This document shows positions 1-11,837 of a stretch of DNA of 64,000 bases, in pieces. This stretch comes from Bryoerythrophyllum caledonicum. Lineage: Eukaryota > Streptophyta > Bryopsida > Pottiales > Pottiaceae. The DNA is taken from NCBI GenBank assembly GCA_963971425.1, contig OZ020517.1, positions 16,830,904-16,894,903 on the forward strand, written 5' to 3'. Made by a program: the position numbers and the translations under genes. The notes under the pieces were generated by a model, which was given only the letters and a program-made list of their open reading frames with translations, did not search any database and was not told the DNA's origin. Each line of letters starts with the position of its first letter. Position 1 is the stretch's first letter.

Positions 1-155
1 AATTTCAGGACGGATAGAGCCAATGACAAACAATTATTCAAAAAAGTTCTACAGCAAATGATTGCCAAGACTTGCAACATAACCAAATGAGTGCACTGGC
101 AAATCACCTGGAAAGTTACAGATTTTAATTGCATTAGACAGGTGTCAAGCTTATA

Positions 156-433
156 GGCCAGGAAGAATTGACCCCCTCACTCGTCCTTACCCGAGGTGGG
201 CCCGTCTTAATTGCAAGGGGTCATTTTTCTGGCCCTCTTATCTTGGGGGGTCCAGAGGCTTTTTTTGGATTTTTTTTGACAAATTTGGAGCCTATGGCTA
301 TTTTTCACCAATGTAAACTCTCCCTTGCTATAAATAGGGGCCCAACCAAAAACAAAATAGGGGTCAGGTTTGGCCCCACCACCTTATGGCGCCCTCGGGT
401 AAGGACAAGCAAGGGGGTCAATTCTCCCTGGCC
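156..433. mobile_element. Mutator-type MITE with long terminal inverted repeats
   Basis: A 278-bp non-coding element. Its first 44 bases (GGCCAGGAAGAATTGACCCC...) match the reverse complement of its last 44 with about six mismatches. It is flanked by a 10-bp direct repeat with one mismatch (caagcttata at 146-155, caagcatata at 434-443). Long inverted repeats plus a 9-10 bp target duplication are characteristic of Mutator-like elements. It carries no transposase, so it would be non-autonomous. The inverted repeats and target duplication are read directly; the superfamily is inferred from target-site length. Confidence 0.8.
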
Positions 434-1778
434 CAAGCATATACCAATGATGCCACTTCAATGATGTCACTTCAACTTTGTACACCAATTTTTAAACGTA
501 GAGGTATGATATAGCAAATTCCAAATGATTCTAAAATTGATTCTAAAATTGCCAATACACTTTTTAAGTTAATGTGAACCAAATTTGTTACAAAATGAGA
601 ATCTAAATGCGAGTCAAAAAGAAGGTTCATACCACATCTTGCAATAGTAAATTCTTATTGAGAAAATATCAAAATTTCTAATTTTTTGTAGAAATGAAGA
701 AGCTTTTTTGGTACTATGCCGGACATTGTGTGTAATTAATGTTTGATTTGCGTTAGAATGGAGTTCAAGCACTTAAGTCAATATTCTTCATTTGAAGGCA
801 GTAATACTATGTGTTTATATGAGAAATCTCAATGTCTACAAACGGTTGTAGAAAAAGTGGTGGGGCTACCATAGAAAATAATACTCCAACAATTTGAACT
901 TAGAATTATAGCATGATTTTTATTTGTGAAGTATGATTGAAAAAAGAGTTTTATATTTGTATGAAACTAAGACTATGGCACAAATTCTCAAACACATTCA
1001 AAAGTTTGTGATCAAAAGTGACATCATAGGAAATGGATTGACATGGAAAATGTTCCTCAAGGACAAAATCTCCTTTGGGGATTTAACAATTATGCCCTTG
1101 GCAAAGTGTATTGGCCTCATGATGAATAATGACCCCATGTGGCGGCACAATTGATCATTCTTCATGATTATTAGATATGGAAGAAGTTGATGGTCTCTAA
1201 ACTCATGCTACAGATAGTATAGGACACCACTAAAAATTTGGAAGAGAAGGTCATGTTATATTATCCGTGGATGATTAATCTCGCCCTTCGTTTTTATGAC
1301 AAGGGGGACGTGGAGAAAGTATTCTTCATGCCCTCTTTAATTACAGATCTAGATAATATTGTTAGACTTCCAATTGCCAAATTGAGAGCTTAACTTTGAG
1401 GACCAATCATTGTAATTTAACCAGTGAAGGAGGCCTTTTTTAAGAAGGACCCTATTTAATAAAGAAGAGGATCAAGTTTTGTCAACACCCCCCTTGTGGT
1501 CCCCCTTGCAATAAAGACAATGGCAAGATTTATTGTCTAGTAGGTGTTATACCATGAATCTTAACATTCTTCTTTCTCTTTGAGCTCATATCCAATCCAC
1601 TTCCATCAAATTACCACCTATTCAACTCCAAATGGAAGTTTGTTACTTGTCGAGGATCCATTACTTGTGGTCAACACTTTTAGGCGTACCTATTGGCGGC
1701 CACTCGCCAAACATGGCAACACATTTTGAAAATTCATAACTAATTGACATTTCATAAAAAATAAAAAAAATCAGTTGG
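434..1778. other. Gene-free AT-rich stretch
   Basis: No ORF here has a recognisable domain. The longest (73 codons near 933-1154) has no family hallmark and sits in AT-rich sequence. It looks like decayed repeat DNA, but no terminal structure was found. Confidence 0.5.
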
Positions 1779-2979
1779 TTAACCCCTAAAGGACCAGAGT
1801 CTCCTTTGGGGGGATTTCACATTTTGGGTAGGTTCATAAAATTCGAAGAAAAATCCTTTTTTTAAAAAACTTTTATTGTAGATCGGCCATGATAAGAGCT
1901 TCGTGGAGGTATTTAAAAAAAAAAAATTGGATTTACGGTTTGAAAGTTAGTACTACCTATTGACAAAAATGGGAAGGTCAAAAATGGGGAGGATGGGCAG
2001 CCTGGGCACCCCTAGGAACCAATGAGACACAAGTGTGAAAGAGGGGCAGTACGTAGGGGCACAAAGGGTGGAGGGAGGGTGGGGCAGCCCAAATCAAGGG
2101 GAAGAATAGTGGAAGGGAAGACCCCACAAATTCCAAGAAAAGGGATAAATAGAATTTTTTTAAAAATAGCATAAAGTGGTGCATGGCAGGGGCTATGGCG
2201 GGGCCCGGGTACTGAAAGAGATGGCACGTGTGAAGGAAAAAATAAATAAATTTTTAATTTTTTTAATAAAAAAAATGCCGCCTTGGAGTGGCGGGCCACC
2301 CCCGAGGAGCTGCACGGGTCCCGCACAGGGGAGTGGGTGAATGACGTGGCCCTTCATTTCTTGAAGAGTCCCCATTTTGAAGCCCTACCCTCACCTATAA
2401 TATTTGAATAATTCAATAAATTCATTAAAATTATAGATTTTACCCGTTTAAGAGGAAAAAAAATCTCTAAAATAAGTAAAAAATTAAATTACACATTTCA
2501 ACCATACGGATTTCTAAATTTGTAAATTCATATTTAGCAAATAATTTCTCACTTCATTTGTAGTCATTTGCATTGTTTTATACCCCCTTTCACTAAAGTA
2601 TTTATTTGAGCATGATGTACCCCTCGAAATGATCTCAAATTTTGCACACACTTAGCTAACATCATATTCTTTACATTGGTAATGGTTTCCAACACAATGT
2701 ACTATAAAAACTAGAAGATATGCTTAGTCAAAGTGAGCTGACTTTGTCGGGCAAGAGGGGAAAAAAACTACTTCTTGCACTTCAAACACTATAATCTTCA
2801 CATCCGTGCGGTGGATTGCAACTAAAATTTTATAGGATTATTATACATGAGTCTAGTTTTAGATCTTACGGTTAAAAGTTGAGAATTCTTCTAAATAATG
2901 TGATTATTGCGGCCATGTTTGACTATGGCACTTTTGGACTAGTTTTGGACAGAAATTGTCAAGGAACTTTAGGGGTTAA
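1779..2979. mobile_element. TTAA-flanked non-autonomous element X1 (piggyBac-like ends)
   Basis: The left end reads TTAA-CCCCTAAAGGACC (1779) and the right end mirrors it as ggaactttagggg-TTAA (ending 2979), so the element is bounded by TTAA with short inverted repeats beginning CCCC. Internal blocks match element X2 (56346-63198): the stretch around 'cacatccgtgcggt' near 2800 corresponds to 'caatccgtgcggt' near 63020, and a 'tctagt..agatc' block follows in both. TTAA target choice with CCY termini is the piggyBac signature. There is no transposase ORF. G/C-rich sequence at 1980-2340 may be a separate insertion. Confidence 0.6.
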
Positions 2980-4270
2980 AATTATAATTCTATTGGCTAT
3001 AACTGAAAAACAATTATGTATAAATCTTTCTTCTCTCCATAAATGCACATTGTTTAAGCTCTAAATGATATTTTATATCTACGGGGTACAAATCAATTTT
3101 AAGTAGGTTCCTAAAAATCTAATTTTGAAGATAATTTCTTGAAAGTTTTGGTGTCAGAGGATATGAATACGGTTTATCTTTGCATGAATTTTTTTTTTTG
3201 TTTGGACTAAGACTAAAAAAGTTATGGTACTTCAAACATCAAAAGCTTGAGTTTGAGGCAATTGGACAAGGTACTATAGAAATAAATAGTAGTATTGTAG
3301 TATTGACTATTGCAATTTTTTGACGTGGGTAGTAATGAAGGAAAGTTCTTGGCAATCCTCATCGTCTTTGCTTAAAAACATATAGAAATTAAGGCTTTTA
3401 TCTTTCTTCCAACGAATCTATTATTAAAATGAGGCATAATAATTCAATCCACTATTTGGATTTTAGATCCGGCAATTATTTCTCTTAGACTATTAAAAAC
3501 TCTAAATTGCTTCTCTATGTAAATGGCTACTTTCTATACCCCTAATCATTGCAAGTCCATTTTTTAAAATCCTAGATTGGCACATCAATGAGGTGGTTGT
3601 GAGTTCAATTCTCTATGCTAGCGTGGTGCCTACCACCATAGTCCACCCAACTATGGTGGGGTCTCAAAACCTTGTTGTATAGATACCCACAAGGTTCTTG
3701 AGGGATGTCATGTTGGTTGTCTCTAAGGCACTTAGAAAAAAAATGTAGGGAAGGACTTAGTGTAGAAAAGTGTTTATCCTTGAAAAGGGGGGAAGTAGTT
3801 CTATTACGCTAACCTATGTCTTTTGGCCATTGGTGTGGTGAAGATAATAAACAAACACTATATTCATGGTGGTCTCCTTTGGAAACCGGAGTTCTTCTTC
3901 TTCTTACTATCCTAAACGTCTCTATTACTTGTGATTTTTAATGACCTAACACTCGATAAAACATAGATCAATAAAAATCAAGCAACGTATAGTAGGAAAA
4001 TATGTCATTATCTCCACTCAAAGTACGTTGGCCCTGTCCACGTAGGGAAGAAAAAACCACATTGCACTCTTCAAATGCATGAATCTTACAATCCATACAG
4101 TCAAAGTTTACAAAAAAAATTAGGTGCCGTCTTCCAGTATTGAACTTAAAGATCCTATGCTTGAAAATAGTAAAAACATGTTTCAATTAGGCTTGTGACA
4201 TCTCATCTTAAAGAGATACTTCTTGGGTGGTTTTGGTGAAACATAGTCTTACTCAAGAGTTGAAATTAAC
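2980..4270. other. Decayed repeat DNA, including an X-family fragment at about 4040-4190
   Basis: There is no credible gene. The segment at about 4040-4190 shares the 'cttcaaa...aatcttacaatccatacagtcaaa...gatcctatgcttgaaa' order with the right half of element X2 (about 62990-63110), so it is a fragment of the same family. The remainder is AT-rich sequence with no terminal structure. Confidence 0.5.
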
Positions 4271-4278
4271 ACTTCAAC

Positions 4279-4775
4279 GTTAGAAGGTGCCACAGGTGGC
4301 CACAATATTCTGCATCTATGGTGTTGTATTTGTATTGGGAGAGTCTTTTCAAAAGGAGGTCCGATGGCGACGGGGAGGGCGACTCCTTTTCGTAAGTCCC
4401 TCACGAAAGGGACTCTCCCGGCATATTACCCGACATATTTTTGACTGCCCACTACCTGGAGCAATTTCAACTCATGTGCAAGATTTTGAGGGTGAGCTTA
4501 TGCTGCCCAAGATTATAACCGTAAGGGATTTCCGTCATGAGGGATTTTGGGAGTGAGGTCCTGCCCGAAGCAAAGTTTTGTGGAGAGGGGGTTGGCGAAC
4601 ATTGTAGGGCCAAAACATGTGCGGATATTACTAACATGATAAGGTTCAGAATGATTGAAATGACCTCCACAATGTTAGTTGATGAAACCTCAATCCAAAG
4701 GTGTAAGTCTTGCTAAACTATAATACATTTGTTGTATTCTACAGAGTAAAATACCAACTGACGTTTAAGAGTTAA
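4279..4775. repeat. Q-family repeat, interrupted copy Q1
   Basis: The beginning (4281-4330, 'agaaggtgccacaggtggccac...') and end (about 4620-4775, 'gataaggttcaga...gacctcca...ctgacgtttaag') match the two halves of repeat Q3 at 26142-26373. Between them lies about 290 bp absent from Q3, itself bracketed by a small inverted repeat (gggagagtc / gactctccc). The right end contains TTAA. It appears to be a TTAA-type repeat interrupted by a later insertion or divergent filler. Confidence 0.5.
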
Positions 4776-5882
4776 CTTGTCGGTTATGGGGGCGTCTTAC
4801 CTTCTACAACTAACATTGCGTGGGTGCACCAGAACGACGGCCCCAGCACATGTGAACATCCACTGAGATCCGGAGAGTAATGAGCTACCTGTCACCTATC
4901 AGATGATAAAACTCATTCAACCCGATAGAGTTTCGCACTGAGCATGACCATAAAGGCACGCCCTTATAAAGCACACCTCACCCCTTCCGTGGTGGCGCCG
5001 GGACCACGTGGATTAATAAAGCAGACCCTCCGTCGATCCAGCGCATCCCCGTCTCCATCTCCGTCCCCTACTCGTCGCATCCTAAAGCCGTCTCAACACC
5101 CCAAAACCGAGCCCCCCGCTTCGGTTCCCGAAATCTACAAAAATCTTAGATGTGCACCTCTAGGTGGATCACTCTACGTTACAGCGAGAAGGTTATCTAG
5201 GCCAGTGTGGGTTCAGGAACCTACTGACCACGGCTTTTGGGTACAGAGACGGCTTTGGGGGTGCGGGGACGGGGACGGGGTCGGGGAGCGAGTCTCGGCC
5301 GACGGCTGGCGTGACGGAATGAAGGAAGTTTGCGAGGAAACTTGGTGTGTCCGATTTGCGTGCATCCTGTTCCTTCATCAGCTCGCCTGCTTGAGCAGAG
5401 AGAGTGATTGTTACCTTTTTCTGTTGCTGATACCGAGGGTGCGACTTTGCGGACTCATTGTCGCCGCTGTACGTACCTCTTGTCACTTTTTCATCGCTTT
5501 GTATTTTCTCAATGCACGAGACCTGTCAATTTAACTCGCGAACTTGAAAGTTCGGCGAAATGTAAGCGGAGTCGAGTAGCACAGAGAAGAGGAGAGGCGC
5601 GTTTGGCGCAGGTTCGGATATGATTGTGTTGTTTGTGGAGGTTTTTTGCTCTGTCGTTGAGTTTTGGACTTGTGCTTGCGTCTCTTGGATTGGAGTGGCG
5701 TGTTAAGAGCACGTTGTTTTAAGTAAGGAGTTTCGTTAGGGCAACGCGTAATGCAGGAGCGTGTTGTTTTCCGTAATCTGTCGACATTCTGCTTTGAGAG
5801 AAGCATTGACGCTCGTTTTTGATTGAAGGAATTTGGTAGCGTCGAGAGGGGAATAGTTTTCGGAATCTAGGTTCAGGCGGAC
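4776..5882. other. Upstream region of the MATE gene
   Basis: GC content rises from about 4940. G-rich runs (ggggacggggacggggtcgggg near 5270) lie about 600 bp before the MATE start codon. Overlapping ORFs on both strands (up to 196 codons at 4944-5534) have the low-complexity composition of GC-rich promoter or 5' UTR sequence and no domain. The likely content is promoter plus 5' UTR; no TATA box could be assigned with confidence. Confidence 0.45.
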
Positions 5883-8800
5883 ATGGCGATAGGGCTTGGC
5901 GCCTTGCAGCTGTTGCCGGTAGGGAGGCAGCGCGTGCTTGCGAGTACGTCGCATGAGAGGTCTCTACCTCGTCGCAGCGGAGGCGCGGGCAAGATTGTGA
6001 ACGGGGAGAGCTTGCGGCAGGCCGGACAGCGTCGCCTCTCGTTGTTGGCCACATGGAGTGTGTACGGAGAGAGTGCCAATGGCGGGAGCCGGAGGGTTTC
6101 GTGTTCGGAATCGAGTGCGTCAGAGACGGCTCATGAAGTCGTGGATGCAACTTCGTTCACCGAGGCGGGGATCGAGGTTGTGAGGTCCATTGAAGAAGCC
6201 GAGAATGAGGTACTCAGAGCTGTGTCTCAGGGAGAGAGCATTGCTATGGAGGCACCTATTATCCCTACTCTGGAGCAACCTTTGGCAGCTTCTGTCATGA
6301 TTTCTGAAGTTGCCAAGACGTTGGAGAGAGGCAAATTGTGTCCTGAGAGGGACGTGACTGAAGAGGCAGAGGTTGAAGAGCATGAGAAATTGATGCATGG
6401 ACTCGAGCAGGTCACGTCCTCGGTTGAACCGAGCCTCATGGCGTCGGAGATGGCGGATTCCTTGCTATCCCTGAGTACACCTTCAAGTGAATTGCAAGAA
6501 GAAACCGTCGTATCGCAGGATGCTGCATCTCTCGTTGAGTCGAAGAATTTTTTTGAGCAACTGCGGGAGATCGTTGTATTTGCCGGCCCGGCTCTCGGTA
6601 TTTGGCTGTCTGGGCCGATCATGAGCTTGATTGATACTGCTGTCGTGGGGAATAGCAGCTCCTTGGAACTTGCCGCGCTTGGTAAGTGTTTAGGATTTTA
6701 GGGTCTGCCTTGGAATAATTCTCCAGCGGGAGTGATGGCTAATTGAAATAAATGCTTTCTGCTGTGCAGGGCCTGGAACCGTCTTGTGCGATCAGTTCTG
6801 CTACATTTTTATGTTCCTGTCTGTGGCAACTTCCAACCTGGTCGCCACTGCCCTTGCCCAGAAGGTGAGTAATAGGACCTTTAAGGCATCTTGTAGCTTC
6901 ATTGAGAATGATATGTTAAGGACTTCAGCTGTAGGGGTTTCATCTTTTAGGCATAATTGGCATTTCTTCCCTCTATGATATGGAAGGCAGTGTGGTGCAT
7001 TGTGAACTTGCTTGTGCAGGTGTAACAGCATATCATACATTTCGCTTGTACCAGTGTCAATGCAGATGATGTACTTCTAACTACGTGGGTTGTTCAAATT
7101 GGCTCATCTCGCTGCAGAATAGAGAAGAGGCAGCAGGGCATCTTTCAAGGCTGCTGTTTGTCTCTTTGGCGTGTGGGATGGGCATGTTTTTTTTCAGCTA
7201 CTTTGGGGCTACTCCTTTGATGACAGGTAGATTGTGCGCAATTTTGTTTGGAAGTCGAACTAAGTTTATTTTCGAGTGAGGACAAGTTTATTTAGCTTTC
7301 GCAGTTGTATGTTGTAATGTGGATTTGCCCAGACTGAATGACCTGGTTGTTCCAATCATCAGATTGCTTGTTTAGTGTAATGTCCAACGGGCGTACCCAA
7401 GTTGGGTTCGACGATCTGAAGATTGTTACTGCATGATGTTGTGTGATTGAACTCTCTGGAATGTACGAGTTTCCAACATCTGATCAGCATCTGATACCTG
7501 TTAATGTGTGCTTACTCAGCCTTCGTGGGAGCTAAGAATGCAGCTTTGGTTCCTGCGGCACTACCTTATGTACAGGTGAACATGCATGTTTGTTGTAACT
7601 CGGAAATGCTATGACATGGATATATAACTGCTGATGATAAACCATGTGCTAGAGCCTCTTTGTGTACTGCCCTTTGAGCATCTTGTATTGATTGATTGTT
7701 TGGTCAATGCAGATCAGGGCCTTTGCATGGCCTGCAGTACTTGTTGGTATGGTTGCACAGAGTGCAAGGTGAGCCAACGCTCGGTGAAGCACACCTTTTC
7801 ATGTTTTTCCATGCTTCATTTTCTTCTGTTATTGGATTTGAGAGATATCTTTAACCTTTCAACAAATTACTGTCTGCGACAATCTTTGCTATGATATTAA
7901 CCTAAGTCGTAAATTGTTTCCCATGAACGAGTGTAGTAGCTGATTAGCTTGGACGTGTTCGTTTTTCAGCCTTGGAATGCAGGATTCATGGGCTCCGCTG
8001 AAGGTGCTAGCAATTGCAAGCTCGGTGAATCTCTTTGGAGACCTTCTGTTGTGCACCGTACTTGGATATGGCATAGCAGGAGCAGCCTGGGCAACAATGG
8101 CCTCTCAGGTGCGTTTGATGCATTATGTCTGCAGAAACTTCAAGACTACTGTGCTATCTAAGATTGAATGTATCTTTGATGTGATCATGAATGGCAGGGC
8201 CACATCTGTTCACCATCTCCTTGTGTCCTTGGGGGTCACTTATGAAGGATTTTTTAGGAATGTTGATCAGTTTTGTACATTAATAATGCTCATGTTAGTG
8301 AACTCTTGCAGTATGTGGGCGTGGTTTTGATGTTGAAATCCTTGAATGATAAGGGGTATAATCCCCTCGCAATCTCCATTCCTTCTTGGAAGAATCTCAC
8401 CATTATGGTCACCTTGGCTGGACCGGTTCTGCTCACCATGTTATCCAAGGTATAGTAAATAAGTATTAGATGTTCGTTTGGGGCTCCATCCAGATCCTTT
8501 GATTAATTTTTGAAAATGTAGAGTTTGTTATGATTTAGTAACTCTAGGTTTACTTCACAAGCTCGATGAATGCCGGGAACCGTTTCTAATTGTAGGTTTA
8601 ATTTCGAGCAGGTGATGTTCTACACACTGATCACTTACTTGGCAACGTCTTTGGGCTCAGTAACTCTAGCCGGCCATCAGGTATGAGTAGAAGCATAATA
8701 TTCAAGATTTTCTGTTGTTCCAGGAAAACAACGGAATAGTTACTTCACTATTTAAGACGGTGTTATTGAGACATGGCCTTCTTACTCACTTCAAGTCCGC

Positions 8801-10216
8801 TTTCTTACTGGCGTTGTAAAATGCGTGCTTTGCGACTTCAGGTGATGATTGGGGTATACTCGCTGTGCACTGTATGGGGAGAACCTCTTGCGCAGACAGC
8901 ACAGTCTTTCATGCCTGCCCTTATCTGTGGCGTTGACCGTAACCTGCAGAAGGTAACGATTATTTTGTTACTTCTGTGGTTCTCCAGTGATCCTCATTCG
9001 GATCAGAAATGATCTAAATACTTGCTTTGCTGGAATCAACTAGCTTCTCGTCTCTGACGATGTGGGTGGTCTTGCAGGCCAGGGACTTGTTGAAGTCCTT
9101 GATGACGATTGGCCTGGTTGTCGGCTTCTCGCTCGGGTGCTGCGCCATATCAGTACCCTGGTTTTTCCCTCAAATTTTCACGAAGGATGCTGCCATCGTT
9201 GCTCAGGTATGTATTGCAGCAGATTTCTAGTTCTCCAGCATTTTTTATATCATTATTCTCTTGACGACCAAGCACTCAGAAGCGCAGTTGGTGATCTGAT
9301 CCTTTTTAATTATCTTTTTGCAGATGCGCTTGGTGTCCATGCCCTTCCTTGTCAGTTTGGCGATAACTCCACCTACGCTGTCCCTGGAGGGCACTTTACT
9401 GGTATGCCATTTTCAAATTTTAGGTTCATATTTGATGCGGAGCACCACATGATTATTGTTTAGTGTTGAGTGGTGTTCAAGTAACGTGATTTACTGCTCT
9501 TAAGAACAGTGTCATGTTTCGAAGTTGATGTGTCTCGCAACCCACCTCTTCTATACTCATGAAGAATATACCGAGTGTCTTGTGCAGGCTGGCAGAGACA
9601 TGAAGTTCCTGGGATTCAGCATGGCCTCATGTTTCATCGGTGGTAGTATCATGTTGTTGGTACGAGTCTCAACCTCCTCAATCTGAAACTCACTTTCATT
9701 CTCCAATTTGTGGCGTAATTTCTTGGCTTGTTCGAGTTTCCCTGAGACATTCATTACTATATTTTGCTGAGCATCTCATGTTCTTCGTAATATCGCAAAC
9801 TGCAGACAATGCACCGGCTTGGGTTCGGTTTACTCGGTAGCTGGTGGACCCTGGCAGCTTTCCAGTGGGTATGTTTATACATTCAAGTGTGCACTAGATT
9901 GGTGTTTGCTAATGTAAATGTGGGTACCGTCTCTTGGAACTTGTAAAAAATTCCATGATGGATTTAGCTTACATAGTTATTTACTTTTTACCTTTTTCTT
10001 GAACCTCTCAGTAACAACCAACTGGACTTGCCTAGTGAGACTATTTGTCATTTTCTCTTGAGGTGGAAACATATTTTGGAAAGGCTTCTAATCGGGATGT
10101 GTGTTTCTTTACAGACACGGTTCTTCCAGGCGTACACCCGTCTGCATTCATCACGAAGCGTGTTGAACGATCCTGTTTTGTCACACGAGGAGGGGTCACT
10201 ATTGAAGACCGCATAA
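5883..10216 (+). CDS. Plastid MATE-family carrier, EDS5H/DTX46-like (14 exons)
   Basis: Exons: 5883-6681, 6770-6864, 7118-7226, 7520-7575, 7713-7768, 7970-8108, 8312-8449, 8612-8680, 8842-8952, 9078-9206, 9324-9401, 9588-9659, 9806-9868, 10115-10216. All junctions are GT-AG and stay in frame, giving 671 residues. The first about 220 residues form a Ser/Arg-rich then Glu-rich extension consistent with a chloroplast transit peptide plus a spacer. The MATE core follows, starting at '[20 protein letters not shown]', with hydrophobic helices to the C-terminus and motifs such as '[14 protein letters not shown]' and '[14 protein letters not shown]'. The family exports organic compounds across membranes in antiport with cations. 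Arabidopsis EDS5 (its paralogue) moves isochorismate across the plastid envelope, and EDS5H is the closer match in exon pattern and length. Substrate is inferred, not shown. Confidence 0.9.
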
Positions 10217-10899
10217 GGTGTGGTGACTCTTGCCTTGACGTAGCATTTCATTAAACGCCGCATTTAACCCATTTGTCTATCTCGAGAGCCTGTGCACCCT
10301 ACATCATAATGAAAACGGGTTCACTTGCTCCTCGTCAAAACCATTCAGGGATGTGTCGAACAACCAGAAACTTCTCATGATGGCGACGCTTTGTAGGTGT
10401 CATCTCTCAAAGGAAGAGGTTAGATTCCAGAGAGTTTCATAGGGTTGTCACTGTCTCTTCTTTCAGAGCATTCTTTCGTAAGAGCCATGAGAAGATGGCT
10501 CCATAGTCTGAAAAAAAAACTCCTTAAATTCGTCATGCTTTGGTCTTAATTTTCAGAGTGTTCCAAAGCATCGACATTGTTCACCCCCATATTCTGAATG
10601 GGAGGTGTTCTTGTATTGCTGGACTTTTTTCTACTCAAGCAGAACATTTTGCTCACTGTAAGCTATACCTGAAATAAACAGGCATTTATCATTTTCTCCT
10701 TTATATCGAAAATGAAATAACTCGCTTGTTACATGTGCAATTTTCCCTTACCCATCACGGAGAATGAGGAGTGATGTGGTGCTTGGAATCTCATTTTAGA
10801 AGACACTTCTAAGTGTGGCAGAGAGTTGCAAGCACACTTTTCCCTAATAGGGGATAAGGGGGAGGAATTTTGTGAAGGTAATACTAGAAAAATTGGTGT
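10217..10899. other. 3' flank of the MATE gene
   Basis: No ORF of note. A 3' UTR is expected in the first few hundred bases. An AATAAA-like signal (gaaataaaca) lies near 10672, and AT-rich intergenic sequence follows. Confidence 0.4.
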
Positions 10900-11045
10900 A
10901 TGTCACATCCATGAAATGACCTCCAAATGAAAGATGATAGTTGAACAATCTTCAATCCAAAGGTGTATGTCTTGCTCAACTTCAATGCATTTTTTGTAGT
11001 CTGTAAAGTAAAATATGTGCCTGTATATATAGTTCTCGACTGACA
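10900..11045. repeat. Q-family repeat, 5'-truncated copy Q2
   Basis: The block 'gaaatgacctccaaatgaaagatg.tagttgaacaatcttcaatccaaaggtgta' is shared almost word for word with 26230-26285 and with 4655-4710. It ends at 'ctcgactgac', exactly where element R1 begins, so R1 probably inserted at or next to the Q2 end. Confidence 0.7.
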
Positions 11046-11837
11046 TAAACCCTTTAGTGCCAATGAGACCCAAAATGGGACTGTGGAGGTAGTAAAACTC
11101 AATTTGCATGAAGTCAATAAGGTATTAGGTTGTGAAATTTGAAGTGTAGATTTGCGTGCACATAACATGAGCACTCTCCAAAAATCGGATCATGATTTGG
11201 AGTTATAGAACTCATGGAAAAGAACAAAAAATACATCAAATACACTAAAATCAATGAATACCATGCCACATACTATGTTGTATGTCATACACATGCAAAA
11301 TGATTTTGGTCTTAAATTTTGATGGAAATTTGTCTTTTAGAGACTCTTCATTGTTTTCTGATTGTTGATCTCTTGCATTGCATATAAAACTTCTCTTTGA
11401 ATCCATATAAGTTTGGAACATTTTTGTACACAATCAAGTAGACAAAAGTAAAAAACTCATCAATAATCATATATAAATGTTTTCTTCACGTATGATATGT
11501 CAAATGCAAAGCTATCGACCTCAAGCACATGTGAGTTACCTCTTTTATTCAAAGTACAAATTTTTTTGCAAGAATCTATTGTTGGATAAAGTAGTATACC
11601 CTCCAAAGTACAAAATTTTCAATACCAATATACGGTATATTTAAACACTACAATCTCCTCCATCAACCGTTGGATGTTGAGCAAATTTTCCCCAAAGTTC
11701 AGGTCATGGTTTAAGTTCAATTTTGTAAGGATGGATACTAAAACGAGGTATTCTATTCCCATCAAAGTTAGTTGGAAGAAAAAAATCAGCACATATCTTG
11801 GTTCTGGTGTAACATGACCTGGGCACTAAAGGCTTAA
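11046..11837. mobile_element. TTAA-type non-autonomous element R1 (uninterrupted copy)
   Basis: About 790 bp. The left end reads (a)taaaccctttagtgcc and the right end gggcactaaaggcttaa (TTAA at 11834-11837), so the ends are inverted repeats around TTAA. The whole interior is present in reverse complement at 55853-56345 plus 63199-63484, with element X2 inserted between. Examples are 'ggaacatttttgtacacaatcaagtagacaaaagta' here versus its reverse complement near 56250, and 'gattttggtcttaa' versus its reverse complement near 63225. It supplies the empty-site allele for that insertion. No coding capacity was seen. Confidence 0.75.

Noticed and set aside
933-1154. 73-codon ORF in the left intergenic region
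   Set aside because: AT-rich sequence with no hallmark, splice context or neighbouring coding signal.
3580-3640. Possible tRNA-derived SINE (gagttcaattctct resembles a B box)
   Set aside because: No convincing A box at the right distance, no poly-A or simple-repeat tail and no target duplication.
4944-5534. 196-codon ORF upstream of the MATE gene
   Set aside because: It lies in GC-rich promoter-like sequence with overlapping ORFs on both strands, low-complexity Ser/Pro/Arg content and no domain.
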